64,000 nucleotides of DNA, taken from Hyphomicrobiales bacterium (GTDB lineage: Bacteria > Pseudomonadota > Alphaproteobacteria > Rhizobiales > Beijerinckiaceae). Location: the NCBI GenBank assembly GCA_027489535.1, contig JAIXZO010000022.1, forward strand, positions 186,001-250,000, read 5' to 3'. Position 1 is the stretch's first letter, and every line of letters starts with the position of its first letter. Both the position numbers and the translations under genes were made by a program. Shown here piece by piece: positions 1-8,146 of this stretch. The notes under the pieces are model-generated. The model worked only from the letters and a program-made list of their open reading frames with translations. It did no database searches and had not been told where the DNA came from.

Positions 1-225
1 GTGCGGCAGGTTGCGGCGGCCGATCAGCTTGGTGTTCTTGGGATCGGTGACGTCGACGGTGGAGAAGTTGGTCGGCGGCCCCTCATGCGCGAGCCACAGG
101 ATACGGCGGCCGTCCGCCATGCGCTGCATGGCCATGCCTTCGCCGAGGCCGCCCTGACCGTTCAGCGTGTTTTGGGACAGGAGCCGCATGTTTTTGGCTT
201 CGACGGGATTGGCACTCATCTTCAT
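1..225 (-). CDS. LVIVD-repeat protein, N-terminal part (cut by window edge)
   Basis: Open frame running off the left edge: 75 codons from an ATG at 225. A second ATG lies two codons in (219), and GGAGAAG precedes both. The visible part contains a hydrophobic strand, then STVDVTDPKNTKLIG, which resembles the LVIVD repeat (a beta-propeller-like strand ending in a VxVTDPxxPxxVG pattern). No signal peptide is visible. It lies 117 bp downstream of tctA on the same strand, so it may be the last gene of the gfo-tctCBA operon. LVIVD proteins have no settled biochemical role. A similar start, from a different gene, appears at the right edge (63675). Confidence 0.6.
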   Translation of the reverse strand, partial: MKMSANPVEAKNMRLLSQNTLNGQGGLGEGMAMQRMADGRRILWLAHEGPPTNFSTVDVTDPKNTKLIGRRNLPH

Positions 226-342
226 TCTTCTCCGAACTATGCGGCAGGCATCCGCATTGCGGCCGATGCGGCCTTGCGGATCGTTCTTATGGGCGGGTGA
301 GCCGGACGGCGACGCCGAGGCGCCGCCGGGGGTTGGGGTGGA

Positions 343-1845
343 TCATTCTTGGAAGGCCTTTTCGCGCACCGTACGGATGCTCGGCATGAACGTCACGATG
401 AGAAGGCCCACTGTCAGGATCAAGAACGTAAGGCTGATCGGCCTGCTGAGGAAGACCGAATAGTCGCCCTTGGTGATCAACAAAGTGCGGCGCAGATTTT
501 CTTCGATCATCGGGCCCAAAATGAAACCCAGCAACAATGGCGCGGGTTCGCAGCGGAATCGGTAGAAGAAGAAGCCGATCAATCCGAAAACCCCGGCGAT
601 CACCACGTCCAAGCCGTTCTTGTTGATGCTGTAGACCCCGATGCAGGTGACCACGAGGATCGCCGGATACAGCAGGCGATAGGGGACGGTCAGCAGCTTC
701 GCCCAGATCCCGACCATGGGAAGATTGAGGACGATCAGCATCAGATTGCCGACCCACATCGAGGCGATGAGCCCCCAGAACAGCTCGGGGTTCTTGGTGA
801 GCAGTTCCGGACCGGGATGGATGCCCTGCATCATCAACGCGCCGACCATCAGAGCCATGACCGCGCTCGAAGGGAAGCCGAGCGTCAGCAAGGGAATGAA
901 GGACGTCTGCGCGGCGGCGTTGTTGGCGGCTTCGGGCGCGGCGACGCCCTCGATGGCGCCGTGGCCGAAGCGCTCGGGCGTGCGCGAGATCTTCTTTTCC
1001 AGCGAATAGGAGGAGAAGGCGGCGAGCACCGGGCCGCCGCCGGGCAGAATTCCGAGAACCGAACCGAGCGCGGTGCCGCGCAGCGCGGGGGGCAGCATGG
1101 CCTTCAGGTCCGCCCAGCTCGGCATCAGCTTGCTGTAGTCGCTGACATATCCGCGATCTTCCGCTTTGCGCGAGAGGTTGGCGAGGGTTTCGCCGATGCC
1201 GAAAATACCCATCGCAATGACCGCGAAGTCGATGCCGTCGCCGAATTCCGGAATGCCGAAGGTGTAGCGCGGCAGGCTGGAATTGACGTCGATGCCGATG
1301 CAGCCGAGCAGCACGCCGACCAAGATCATGCCGATGGCCTTCACGACCGAGCCGTTGGCGAGCACGACGGCGGTAACGAGACCGAAGATCATCAGCGAGA
1401 AATAATCCGCCGGGCCGAATTTCAGCGCCACTTCCGCAAGCGGCGGGGCCGCGACCGCGATGATGATGGTGGCGACGGTGCCGGCCAGGAAGGACGAGAG
1501 ACCCGCGGTGGCGAGCGCCATGCCCGCCTTGCCCTTGCGCGCCATCTGATACCCGTCCAGCGCCGTGACGACGGACGAGGATTCGCCGGGCAGGTTGATC
1601 AGGATGGCCGTTGTCGAACCGCCGTATTGCGCGCCGTAATAGATGCCGGCGAGCATGATCATCGCGGCCTGTGGCGGCAGCGAGAAGGTCAGGGGCAGCA
1701 AAACGGAGATGGTGGCGACCGGGCCGAGCCCCGGCAACACGCCGATGACGGTGCCGAGCAGCGTACCGACGAAGCAGTAGAGCAGATTGTTCGGCGTCAG
1801 GGCGACTTCCAGCCCGAACCCGATGCCGCCGAGAATGACGTCCAT
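343..1845 (-). CDS. tctA: Tripartite tricarboxylate transporter, large permease TctA
   Basis: 500 residues, the usual TctA length. This is the large membrane subunit (about 12 hydrophobic segments) of a TTT-family secondary transporter that imports carboxylates captured by a periplasmic TctC protein. Family motifs are visible: GVLPGLGP at residues 35-42 and YGGSTTAILINLPGE at 74-88, followed by the conserved DGYQMARKGKAG stretch. ATG start at 1845, three bases after the tctB stop. It is the third gene of the set tctC-tctB-tctA. The substrate cannot be read from the sequence. The two sugar-type dehydrogenases upstream hint at a hydroxy- or sugar-acid. Confidence 0.95.
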   Translation of the reverse strand: MDVILGGIGFGLEVALTPNNLLYCFVGTLLGTVIGVLPGLGPVATISVLLPLTFSLPPQAAMIMLAGIYYGAQYGGSTTAILINLPGESSSVVTALDGYQMARKGKAGMALATAGLSSFLAGTVATIIIAVAAPPLAEVALKFGPADYFSLMIFGLVTAVVLANGSVVKAIGMILVGVLLGCIGIDVNSSLPRYTFGIPEFGDGIDFAVIAMGIFGIGETLANLSRKAEDRGYVSDYSKLMPSWADLKAMLPPALRGTALGSVLGILPGGGPVLAAFSSYSLEKKISRTPERFGHGAIEGVAAPEAANNAAAQTSFIPLLTLGFPSSAVMALMVGALMMQGIHPGPELLTKNPELFWGLIASMWVGNLMLIVLNLPMVGIWAKLLTVPYRLLYPAILVVTCIGVYSINKNGLDVVIAGVFGLIGFFFYRFRCEPAPLLLGFILGPMIEENLRRTLLITKGDYSVFLSRPISLTFLILTVGLLIVTFMPSIRTVREKAFQE

Positions 1846-1848
1846 GAC

Positions 1849-2298
1849 TTAGATCCAGTACGGCAGCAGGTGGAACGGGAGGGACAGCGCGTACCAGAAG
1901 ATTGCCCCGATCCCGACGATCATCACGACCGCGAGCGCCAAGACTTCCTTCCAGGCGAAGTCCTCGCCCGCCAGACGGGCCGCGACGACCAGCCAGGCGG
2001 TCGCGGCGATGAAGCCCGCCGTCTCGAGAAGAAGCGCGAAACCGAAGACTCCCGACAGCACGGCGATCATCGGCCGCGCGCTGCCCTCGACGGGGGCTTC
2101 ACGCTCGCCCCACCAGTCGCGCAGGAGCACGATGAGGCCGACGACGATCAGGAGACTGCTGATCAGCTTGGGGAAGTAGCCCGCACCGATGCGTGCGGGC
2201 GTACCCATGGGATAGTTCCAGCCGTACCAGAGCGCAAAAGCGCCCAAGCCGGCGAAGAAAAGACCCGAGGCGGCATTGGCCGTCAGTTTCACCTTCAT
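1849..2298 (-). CDS. tctB: Tripartite tricarboxylate transporter, small permease TctB
   Basis: 149 residues with four hydrophobic segments, typical of the small, poorly conserved TctB subunit. It forms the membrane complex with TctA. ATG at 2298 is preceded by GAGGGGGAT at good spacing. It sits between tctC (30 bp upstream) and tctA (3 bp downstream), which fixes the identification better than its own sequence does. Confidence 0.9.
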   Translation of the reverse strand: MKVKLTANAASGLFFAGLGAFALWYGWNYPMGTPARIGAGYFPKLISSLLIVVGLIVLLRDWWGEREAPVEGSARPMIAVLSGVFGFALLLETAGFIAATAWLVVAARLAGEDFAWKEVLALAVVMIVGIGAIFWYALSLPFHLLPYWI

Positions 2299-2328
2299 CG
2301 CCGATCCCCCTCGGTTTTGGCGGCCGCG

Positions 2329-3321
2329 TCAGTCCGGTTGAGCCCCGGTCAGCCGAATGACCTCGGCCCAGCGGTCGCTTTCCTCCTTGAGGAACGCGCC
2401 GAAGGCTTCCGGCGTCGGGCTGGTGACCGGGTAGACCGCGCCCTCTTCCATCCGCTTGCGGACGGTGGCGTCGCTCATCGCGTGCTGGATGGCGGCGTGC
2501 AGCTTGTCGATGATGGGACGCGGCGTCTTGGCCGGGACGAGGACGCCCTGCCAGGAGCTGCTGCCCTTCTCGTTGAAGCCTTGCTCCGCCATGGTGGGGA
2601 CGTCGGGCAATTGCGGCGACCGCTCCTTGGTGGAGATGCCGAGCGCCTTCAGACGACCGGACCGGACTTGCTGAATGGCGGAAGAAATCGTGACGAACAT
2701 GATCGGCACGTGGCCGGCCAGCACGTCCGTCACCGCGGGGCCCGCACCGCCCTTGTAGGGGATGTGGGTCATCTCGAGGCCCGCTTCCTTCTGGAAGAGC
2801 TCCATCTCGAGACGGTTGAGACTGCCGGAGCCCGGCGAGGCGAAGTTGATCGCGCCCTTGGGCTGCTTCTTCACGTATTCGATCAATTCCTTGACCGTGT
2901 TCGCGGGGAAGCTCGGATGGGCGATGAACAGACCGGGCGTGGAGGCCACCAAAGAGACCGGTGCGAAATCCCGCTCCGGCTTCACGGTGAGTTCCTTGAA
3001 CAAGGACGGGTTGATCGAAATCGTGCCGACATTGCCGAGGAAGATCGTGTAGCCGTCCGGTGCGGCGCGGGCGGCGGCATCCATGCCCACATTGCCCGCA
3101 GCCCCGGCGCGGTTTTCGACCACGATGTTCTGCTTCAGGAATTCGGACATGCCGGGCTGAAGCAGGCGGGCCGCAAAGTCCGACGCGCCGCCCGGCGCGA
3201 AGGGCACGATCATGCGGATCGGCTGGGTAGGCCAGTTGGTTGCGGCCGTTTGCGCGAAGGCGGGACCGGCGGCCATGCCGGCCGCCATCATCCCGAGAAA
3301 ATGTCGGCGATCGATCGTCAT
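2329..3321 (-). CDS. tctC: Tct periplasmic solute-binding protein (Bug/TctC family)
   Basis: 330 residues. The N-terminus has a twin-arginine-like start (DRRHFLGM, residues 4-11) and a hydrophobic run ending near AFAQ (residue 24), so export by Tat is plausible. The mature part carries Bug-family signatures: PIRMIVPFAPGGASD, then VVENRAGAAGNVG and PDGYT. These proteins bind the carboxylate substrate in the periplasm and deliver it to TctAB. GGAGGAAG precedes the ATG at 3321. It lies 64 bp downstream of the Gfo gene and directly upstream of tctB. Substrates differ widely within the family, so none is assigned. Confidence 0.93.
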   Translation of the reverse strand: MTIDRRHFLGMMAAGMAAGPAFAQTAATNWPTQPIRMIVPFAPGGASDFAARLLQPGMSEFLKQNIVVENRAGAAGNVGMDAAARAAPDGYTIFLGNVGTISINPSLFKELTVKPERDFAPVSLVASTPGLFIAHPSFPANTVKELIEYVKKQPKGAINFASPGSGSLNRLEMELFQKEAGLEMTHIPYKGGAGPAVTDVLAGHVPIMFVTISSAIQQVRSGRLKALGISTKERSPQLPDVPTMAEQGFNEKGSSSWQGVLVPAKTPRPIIDKLHAAIQHAMSDATVRKRMEEGAVYPVTSPTPEAFGAFLKEESDRWAEVIRLTGAQPD

Positions 3322-3385
3322 TGCTTCCTCCGTTGATCCCGCGGACTTGGCGCCCGTCTTGGGTGTTCAGGTTATGAGAAACGCA

Positions 3386-4510
3386 TCACCCCAGAAGTCG
3401 TCTCTCCTCTTCCGCTTCCAGCGGCAGCTTCACCGTGGTGCCGAGCTTGGCCGAGAGATCGAGGGCCTTGGTCAGCATCAGACGGTTGTGAGCCTCCGCG
3501 GCCGTGGCGGCATGGTTGGGAATGCCGGTGGCGCAGCGGTTGATGAAGGCGTTGGTCTCTTCCGCCATCGGCCCGTGCAATTCGCCGAAGGCGAGGTCGC
3601 CGGGGGGATAGCTGCCGAGGAAGTCGACGAGGCGGGTCCGGTCGGGCGCGTAGCCCTCGTTCGTCGCCTGCGCGACGGCCATGACCATGTCGCGATGCGT
3701 GTCGTCGATGGTGAGCACGCCCGTGGTGCCGACGATGCCGACTTCGAGGCTGTAGACCGCACCCGGCCAGTTCACGGGCAGAGCCCATGAAATGTTGAGG
3801 TGCAGAATGGTGCCGTCGTCGAACATGATCATGCCGGCGGTGGCGTCGATGCCGTCGTAGAGCGGCCCGAGAACCTTGTCGATCGAACGCGCGAAGACTT
3901 CGACCGGGTTCTTCTTTTCCAGATACCACATCGTGACGTCCAGCGCGTGCGTGCCGGAAATCACCATCGGCGAGATGGTCTTGGGATCGTTGGTGCGCTT
4001 GTAGTTGTCGATGGCGACCAAGCGGTTCATGAAGGCGCGGGACGAGACGAGGGTGACGTCGCCGAGCGCGCCCGTCGCAACCTTCTCCTTGCCGCTGATC
4101 CATTTGCGCCGGAAGCGCTGGGTGTAGCCGACCACCGCGTCGACGCCCGACTTCTCGATCGCGTCCATCACGCGCCGGCTGTCGTCGAGCGTCGTGGCGA
4201 GCGGCTTTTCGATGAGGATCGGGTAGCCGTATTTGATGGCTTCGAGGATCGGTTCGACGTGCAGATGCTCGTCGGTGCAGACGATGACGGCGTTGACCTC
4301 GGGCCGCGCGAGCAGCTCCTTGTAGTCCGCCGTCACGAAGTCCGCGCCGATCTTCTCGGCGACGAAGGCGCCGCGATTGTGGCTCGTCTCGGCGATGCCG
4401 ATCCAGCCCACCGAGGGGTGCAGCGAGGCGGTGCCGCCACGAAACAGGCCGACGCGGCCGGCGCCGATGATGGCGAGTCCGATATCCTTACGTTCCTTGA
4501 CGCGGGTCAT
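3386..4510 (-). CDS. Gfo/Idh/MocA family oxidoreductase
   Basis: 374 residues from the ATG at 4510. The open frame extends further upstream, but that part overlaps the preceding gene, and the ATGA at 4507-4510 indicates translational coupling. The N-terminal Rossmann fold shows GAGRVG (16-21), and EKP at 101-103 marks the family active site with its catalytic lysine. The C-terminal half is the usual alpha/beta substrate domain. Members oxidise or reduce hydroxyl groups of sugars, inositols and related compounds with NAD(P). It is the second of two adjacent, clearly different paralogues, followed by tctCBA, so the pair probably works on the imported substrate. Confidence 0.92.
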   Translation of the reverse strand: MTRVKERKDIGLAIIGAGRVGLFRGGTASLHPSVGWIGIAETSHNRGAFVAEKIGADFVTADYKELLARPEVNAVIVCTDEHLHVEPILEAIKYGYPILIEKPLATTLDDSRRVMDAIEKSGVDAVVGYTQRFRRKWISGKEKVATGALGDVTLVSSRAFMNRLVAIDNYKRTNDPKTISPMVISGTHALDVTMWYLEKKNPVEVFARSIDKVLGPLYDGIDATAGMIMFDDGTILHLNISWALPVNWPGAVYSLEVGIVGTTGVLTIDDTHRDMVMAVAQATNEGYAPDRTRLVDFLGSYPPGDLAFGELHGPMAEETNAFINRCATGIPNHAATAAEAHNRLMLTKALDLSAKLGTTVKLPLEAEEERRLLG

Positions 4511-5574
4511 TGGCGGGTCATCTCCGCAATGCGGGCCGCGTGGGCGTTGGACAGGGGCAGGTCGACGGGCTCGTCGATCTCGGCGGAGAGGTCGGCGGCG
4601 AGGTAGAGCTCCATCGTCTTGCGCGCGCTTTCGGGCGTGACGAGCACGGGCCGGTCGTTCACGACGCAATCGAGGAAGTGCATGGTCTCGGGACCCATGC
4701 CGCCGGAATAGGTGTGCTCGACCTGCTCGCCCGGCATCGTCGAGAGCGGGAAGACGGAGCCGCCGTCGACCGTGTTGAGCCAGATGTCGCGATGGGTGTC
4801 GTCGATCATCAGCGCGCCTTCGGTGCCGACGATCTCGATCCAGGTGGCGGAGAAATTCGGGTAGCCCTTGGGCAGGATCCAACCGCCGCCGACCACGATG
4901 ACCACGCCGCTGTCGAGCGTGACCGTGATCCACTGCTGATCGAACGCGCCGTTCTTGGGATACATGATGCCGCGCACGCCCTGACTGTAGACGCGCACGG
5001 GCTTCGCGGGCTCGAGGCACCATAGCAGGAAGTCGAGGTCGTGGGTCGACTCCATCGCCGCCGGCGAGAGGCGGCCGCGACCCGCGATCTTGTCGCCGAG
5101 GCCGCGCGTGATGTGGCGCGAGACCATGCAGCTGATCGGCGTGCCGAGCGTGCCGTCCTGCAGCTTCTTGCGCGCATAGGCGTATTTGCCGTTGAACCGC
5201 TGCGAGTAGCCGATGGTGAATTTGAGACCCTTGCGGCGCGCCAGCGCGGCGAGTTCGTCGGCCTCGTCCAGCGAGATGGCGATGGGCTTTTCGAGCAGCA
5301 CGCTCTTGCCGGATTCGAGGCAGGCCTTGGCGATGGGATAATGCGTCGTCTCGGGCGTGGTGCAGACATAGACCGCGCGGATGGCGGGGTTGGCGAGGAT
5401 GTCGCGGTAGTCCGCCGTGGCCGTGGCGGCATTGGTCTTTTCCGCGACTTCCTTAAGCCTTTCCGGCCTGATTTCCGCGATGTGGAGCCTCAGCATCGGG
5501 TTGACTGCGAGCGTCTCCGCGCGAATGCCGCCGCACCATCCGGTGCCGATGACGGCTACGTCGATCCTGTCCAT
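4507..5574 (-). CDS. Gfo/Idh/MocA family oxidoreductase
   Basis: 355 residues from ATG at 5574. Dinucleotide-binding motif GTGWCGG lies near residues 10-16 and the catalytic EKP at 95-97. The C-terminal half is the family substrate-binding fold. It precedes and overlaps the second Gfo gene by 4 nt (ATGA). The 99 bp upstream separate it from the UTRA-type GntR gene and contain a TATAAT on the minus strand, so this is the likely first gene of the gfo-gfo-tctCBA unit. A sugar-acid or inositol-type substrate would fit the family but is not proven. Confidence 0.92.
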   Translation of the reverse strand: MDRIDVAVIGTGWCGGIRAETLAVNPMLRLHIAEIRPERLKEVAEKTNAATATADYRDILANPAIRAVYVCTTPETTHYPIAKACLESGKSVLLEKPIAISLDEADELAALARRKGLKFTIGYSQRFNGKYAYARKKLQDGTLGTPISCMVSRHITRGLGDKIAGRGRLSPAAMESTHDLDFLLWCLEPAKPVRVYSQGVRGIMYPKNGAFDQQWITVTLDSGVVIVVGGGWILPKGYPNFSATWIEIVGTEGALMIDDTHRDIWLNTVDGGSVFPLSTMPGEQVEHTYSGGMGPETMHFLDCVVNDRPVLVTPESARKTMELYLAADLSAEIDEPVDLPLSNAHAARIAEMTRQ

Positions 5575-5673
5575 TTTTCCATCCCGTAGTCTTCTGTTTT
5601 GAAAACGCTACCCGCGCCCCCCGCCCGTCTAAAATTATATTCCACGATTTCACGTATCATCGAATTTGATGCA
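5575..5673 (-). promoter_or_regulatory. Candidate promoter region of the gfo-tctCBA operon
   Basis: A 99-bp gap, AT-rich compared with its surroundings. On the minus strand TATAAT at 5639-5634 could be a -10 box. An imperfect -35 (TTCGAT) lies 19 bp further upstream. The sequence CGATTTCACGTATCATCG around 5645-5662 is partly symmetric. I assign a promoter only by position and composition. Confidence 0.35.
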
Positions 5674-6426
5674 TCACGCGCCGCGTTTGAGACGATGCTG
5701 GAAGCGAAAACGATCGGCCCGGTAGTAGGCCCGCGAGCATTCGAGAGCCTCGCCCGAGCCGCCATAGACGAGGCGCTCGACGAGGATCAGGGGATGCGAG
5801 ACCCGGACCTTCAGCATGTCGGCGCGGAAGCCGTCCGCCACGATGAATTCGATCGACTCGTAGGCCTCGGACGGCTCGGCGGCATGAACGCCGGCGACGA
5901 GGGCATGCAGCGGTCGGGAGAGGTCCATCGCGAGCAGATCGGGAGCGACGCGGACCGGGATGAAACTGGTGCGGAACGCTGCGGGCTCGTCGTCGAACTC
6001 CAGCAGCTTGCGGATCTTGTGGACGTCCTCGCCGGGCCGCAGCCCGAGTTTGGCGGTGATCCAATCCGGAGCGTCGACCGTCTCGGCGCTGAAGACGCGG
6101 ATGTGCTCGGGATCGACTGCGTCGAAGCCGGACGACAAGAAGTGAACGGGATCCGTCAAGGGCTCGGCCAGCCGCTGCGCCAGCACGAAGGTTCCCCTGC
6201 CCTGCTGCTTCTGCAGCATGCCCTCGTCGACGAGCGAGGAGACCGCTTGCCGCACGGTGACGCGCGACACGTCGTAGATGCGCCCGATCTCGGTCTCGGA
6301 GGGGATGCGGTCGCCCGAGCGCAGGCGAAACGTGATGAGGTCGCGTAGCGCGTGCTTCACCTGCAGCCACAAGGGCGTGCTCGGCGTCGAATGCAAGGGC
6401 GGCAGCTCGATCTCGACGTCCGACAA
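5674..6426 (-). CDS. GntR family transcriptional regulator with UTRA domain
   Basis: An N-terminal GntR winged helix (about residues 17-80, with PSETEIGRIYDVSRVTVRQA) is followed by a UTRA effector-binding domain, as in HutC/FarR-type regulators that sense sugars or organic acids. I chose the TTG at 6426 because AGGAAGG stands 7 nt before it and gives 250 residues, the family norm. An in-frame GTG at 6501 would add 25 residues without a visible ribosome binding site. It is encoded upstream of and codirectional with the gfo-tctCBA operon and divergent from the amidohydrolase. Either could be its target. A palindrome lies at 6514-6527. Confidence 0.88.
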   Translation of the reverse strand: MSDVEIELPPLHSTPSTPLWLQVKHALRDLITFRLRSGDRIPSETEIGRIYDVSRVTVRQAVSSLVDEGMLQKQQGRGTFVLAQRLAEPLTDPVHFLSSGFDAVDPEHIRVFSAETVDAPDWITAKLGLRPGEDVHKIRKLLEFDDEPAAFRTSFIPVRVAPDLLAMDLSRPLHALVAGVHAAEPSEAYESIEFIVADGFRADMLKVRVSHPLILVERLVYGGSGEALECSRAYYRADRFRFQHRLKRGA

Positions 6427-6513
6427 CGTTGGGCCTTCCTGCGCGGCTACTAGGAGCGAGGCTTCATTGCAGGGCAGCTTGACATGGGCCGTCCGCGACA
6501 CCTAGCGTCAAAT

Positions 6514-6527
6514 ACGTCTTAGGACGT
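6514..6527. promoter_or_regulatory. Inverted repeat ACGTC-TTAG-GACGT, candidate GntR operator
   Basis: Perfect 5-bp arms around a 4-bp centre, with further matching AA/TT flanks one base out. It lies in the divergent region between the GntR gene and the amidohydrolase. It is a plausible autoregulatory site of the neighbouring GntR protein, by position only. Confidence 0.4.
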
Positions 6528-6693
6528 CTTGTCGTTCACGAAGCAAGTCGCTCGGGAGGAAAAGACGGGCGTCCGCGTCGTAATCCCGTTCGTGCCGTCG
6601 TTCCCCGCCGGCGCGGAACGACCGATCATTCCGGCTCGTCCGAGCCTTCCGCTCGCCAGAAAACGTTCCCAACCCCAAGGACCTGCGACCCCC

Positions 6694-7683
6694 ATGCGTA
6701 CCATCGACGTGCACGCCCATATCCTGACCGAACAGATGATGCAGCGGATGCGTCAGGTCGCGCCCGAGATCGGGCCGACGCTGAGCGAAGTGGATGCGGA
6801 AGGCGGCGTGCTGCAGGTCGGACATATCGTGCAGCGCCCGTTCCCCCGCGGCGGGTGGGATCTGGACGTCCGCTTCCGGCATATGCAGGAGGGCGGTGTC
6901 GACATGCAGGTGCTTTCCGTCTGCCCGCAGACGTTCCTCTATGATCTGGACGCCAAGCTGACGGGCGCGCTCGCGGCCGTGCAGAACGAGGAGCTGGCCG
7001 CGCTCGTCAAGAAATACCCGGACAAGTTCACCGCCATCGCCACCCTGCCCATGCAGGACCCCCAGGCTGCGGCGGCCGAACTGCGGCGGGCGATGACGCA
7101 GTTGGGCCTCAAAGGCGCGCAGATCGGCTCGCATATCGAAGGCAAGAACCTCGACGATCCGTCGTTCGAGCCGCTTTGGGCGACGGCCGAAGAACTCGGC
7201 GCCTTCATCCTGATCCACCCGCAGAAGGTGCTGGGCGGCGACCGCCTGAAGAACTTTTATTTCAAGAACCTGATCGGCAATCCGCTGGAAACCACCATCG
7301 CGGCCTCGTCGCTTGTGTTCGGCGGCGTGCTCGAACGGCATCCGAACCTCAAGATCTGCCTGTCGCACGGCGGCGGCTTCCTGCCGTTCCAGACCGGCCG
7401 CATGAACCACGGCTTCGACGTGCGCCCCGAAGGCAAGGTGAGCCTGACCACGAAGCCGGAGGACTCGATCCGCCGGTTTTATTTCGACACGATCCTGCAT
7501 TTCGAGCCGGCGCTGCGCTACGTGGTCGACACGTTCGGCGCGGATCACGTGCTGCTCGGATCGGACTACCCGTTCGACATGGGAAATCTCGATTGCGTGG
7601 AGAAGGTGAAGCAGCTGTCCACCAGCGACGCGAACCGCGAGACCATCCTCAGCGGCGAGGCGGTGCGGCTTCTGAAGCTCTGA
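6694..7683 (+). CDS. Amidohydrolase, ACMSD-like metal-dependent (de)carboxylase/hydrolase
   Basis: 329 residues from the ATG at 6694. An open frame extends upstream to 6529, but homology-like sequence starts at MRTIDVHAHIL, and AAGGA stands 12 nt before the ATG. The amidohydrolase-2 metal site is visible: HxH at residues 7 and 9, LIHP near 175, SHGGGF near 225 and GSDYPFD near 288. The family includes aminocarboxymuconate semialdehyde decarboxylase and related nonoxidative decarboxylases or hydrolases acting on aromatic and dicarboxylic compounds. It is a single-gene unit that ends in a strong terminator, divergent from the GntR gene. Confidence 0.9.
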   Translation: MRTIDVHAHILTEQMMQRMRQVAPEIGPTLSEVDAEGGVLQVGHIVQRPFPRGGWDLDVRFRHMQEGGVDMQVLSVCPQTFLYDLDAKLTGALAAVQNEELAALVKKYPDKFTAIATLPMQDPQAAAAELRRAMTQLGLKGAQIGSHIEGKNLDDPSFEPLWATAEELGAFILIHPQKVLGGDRLKNFYFKNLIGNPLETTIAASSLVFGGVLERHPNLKICLSHGGGFLPFQTGRMNHGFDVRPEGKVSLTTKPEDSIRRFYFDTILHFEPALRYVVDTFGADHVLLGSDYPFDMGNLDCVEKVKQLSTSDANRETILSGEAVRLLKL

Positions 7684-7703
7684 GCACCGTCTCTCGGCCA
7701 ATT

Positions 7704-7737
7704 AAAAAACCCGGTCCTCGCGGACCGGGTTTTTTTC
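7704..7737. terminator. Bidirectional intrinsic terminator
   Basis: Stem CCCGGTCC (7710-7717), loop TCGC, GGACCGGG (7722-7729), then seven T. Six A precede the stem, so the structure works on both strands. It ends the amidohydrolase (plus) and is well placed to end the cupin-tct-ldh-ABM operon (minus). Confidence 0.9.
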
Positions 7738-7784
7738 ATTTGGGGGCGGTCGTTCCGCCTGCAAGCGGGCGGCCTTGAAGCCGG

Positions 7785-7831
7785 GCGGCCTTTGGATCGC
7801 CGGGTCGCTTCGCTCCGCGATGACGAAGGGG
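7785..7831. repeat. Short intergenic palindrome-rich repeat
   Basis: The stretch GGATCGCCGGGTCGCTTCGC followed by TCCGCGATGACG resembles the short dispersed intergenic repeats common in alphaproteobacterial genomes (variants of GGATTGC-TTCG-GCAATGACG). This is pattern resemblance only. No second full copy is present in this window. Confidence 0.3.
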
Positions 7832-8131
7832 TCAGAAACCCTGCACCGCCTGTTGAGTGTGCTCGACCTCGGGCGGGGAGGCGAAATGGGGGCCGACGAG
7901 GGCGCGCCATTGTTGGAAGGCGTCCGAGCCGCGGAATTTGACGGTGTGGTCTTCGAGCGTGTTCCACTGGACCATCAGGCGGTAGCGCTGCGGCTTCTCG
8001 ATGGAGCGCTGAAGCTCCATGGCGATGCAGCCGTCCGAAGCCTTGAACAGCGGCACCGCCTTTTGCACGGCGGCTTCGAAGTCGGCTTCCGAGCCGGGCT
8101 TCACGTCGATTTGCGCGATTTCCATGATCAT
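7832..8131 (-). CDS. Antibiotic biosynthesis monooxygenase (ABM) domain protein
   Basis: 99 residues with the dimeric alpha/beta-barrel ABM pattern: an initial strand IAQIDVKPGSEADFEAAV, a central CIAMELQRS and a VQWNTLEDH strand. ABM proteins are small cofactor-free quinol monooxygenases or dimeric ligand-binding proteins. AGGACC lies 8 nt before the ATG at 8131. It is the last gene of the minus-strand operon, 15 bp after the Ldh-family gene. Confidence 0.85.
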   Translation of the reverse strand: MIMEIAQIDVKPGSEADFEAAVQKAVPLFKASDGCIAMELQRSIEKPQRYRLMVQWNTLEDHTVKFRGSDAFQQWRALVGPHFASPPEVEHTQQAVQGF

Positions 8132-8146
8132 AGACGAGGTCCTTTT

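Noticed and set aside
349-3336. Very long open frame on the plus strand opposite tctA-tctB-tctC
   Set aside because: Rich in Arg, Glu, Asp, Gln and His, no known motif, fully antisense to three well-supported genes. A usual mirror frame of high-GC DNA.
3386-5023. Gfo gene as a 545-residue protein
   Set aside because: The first 171 codons overlap the other Gfo gene out of frame. The ATGA at 4507-4510 marks the start.
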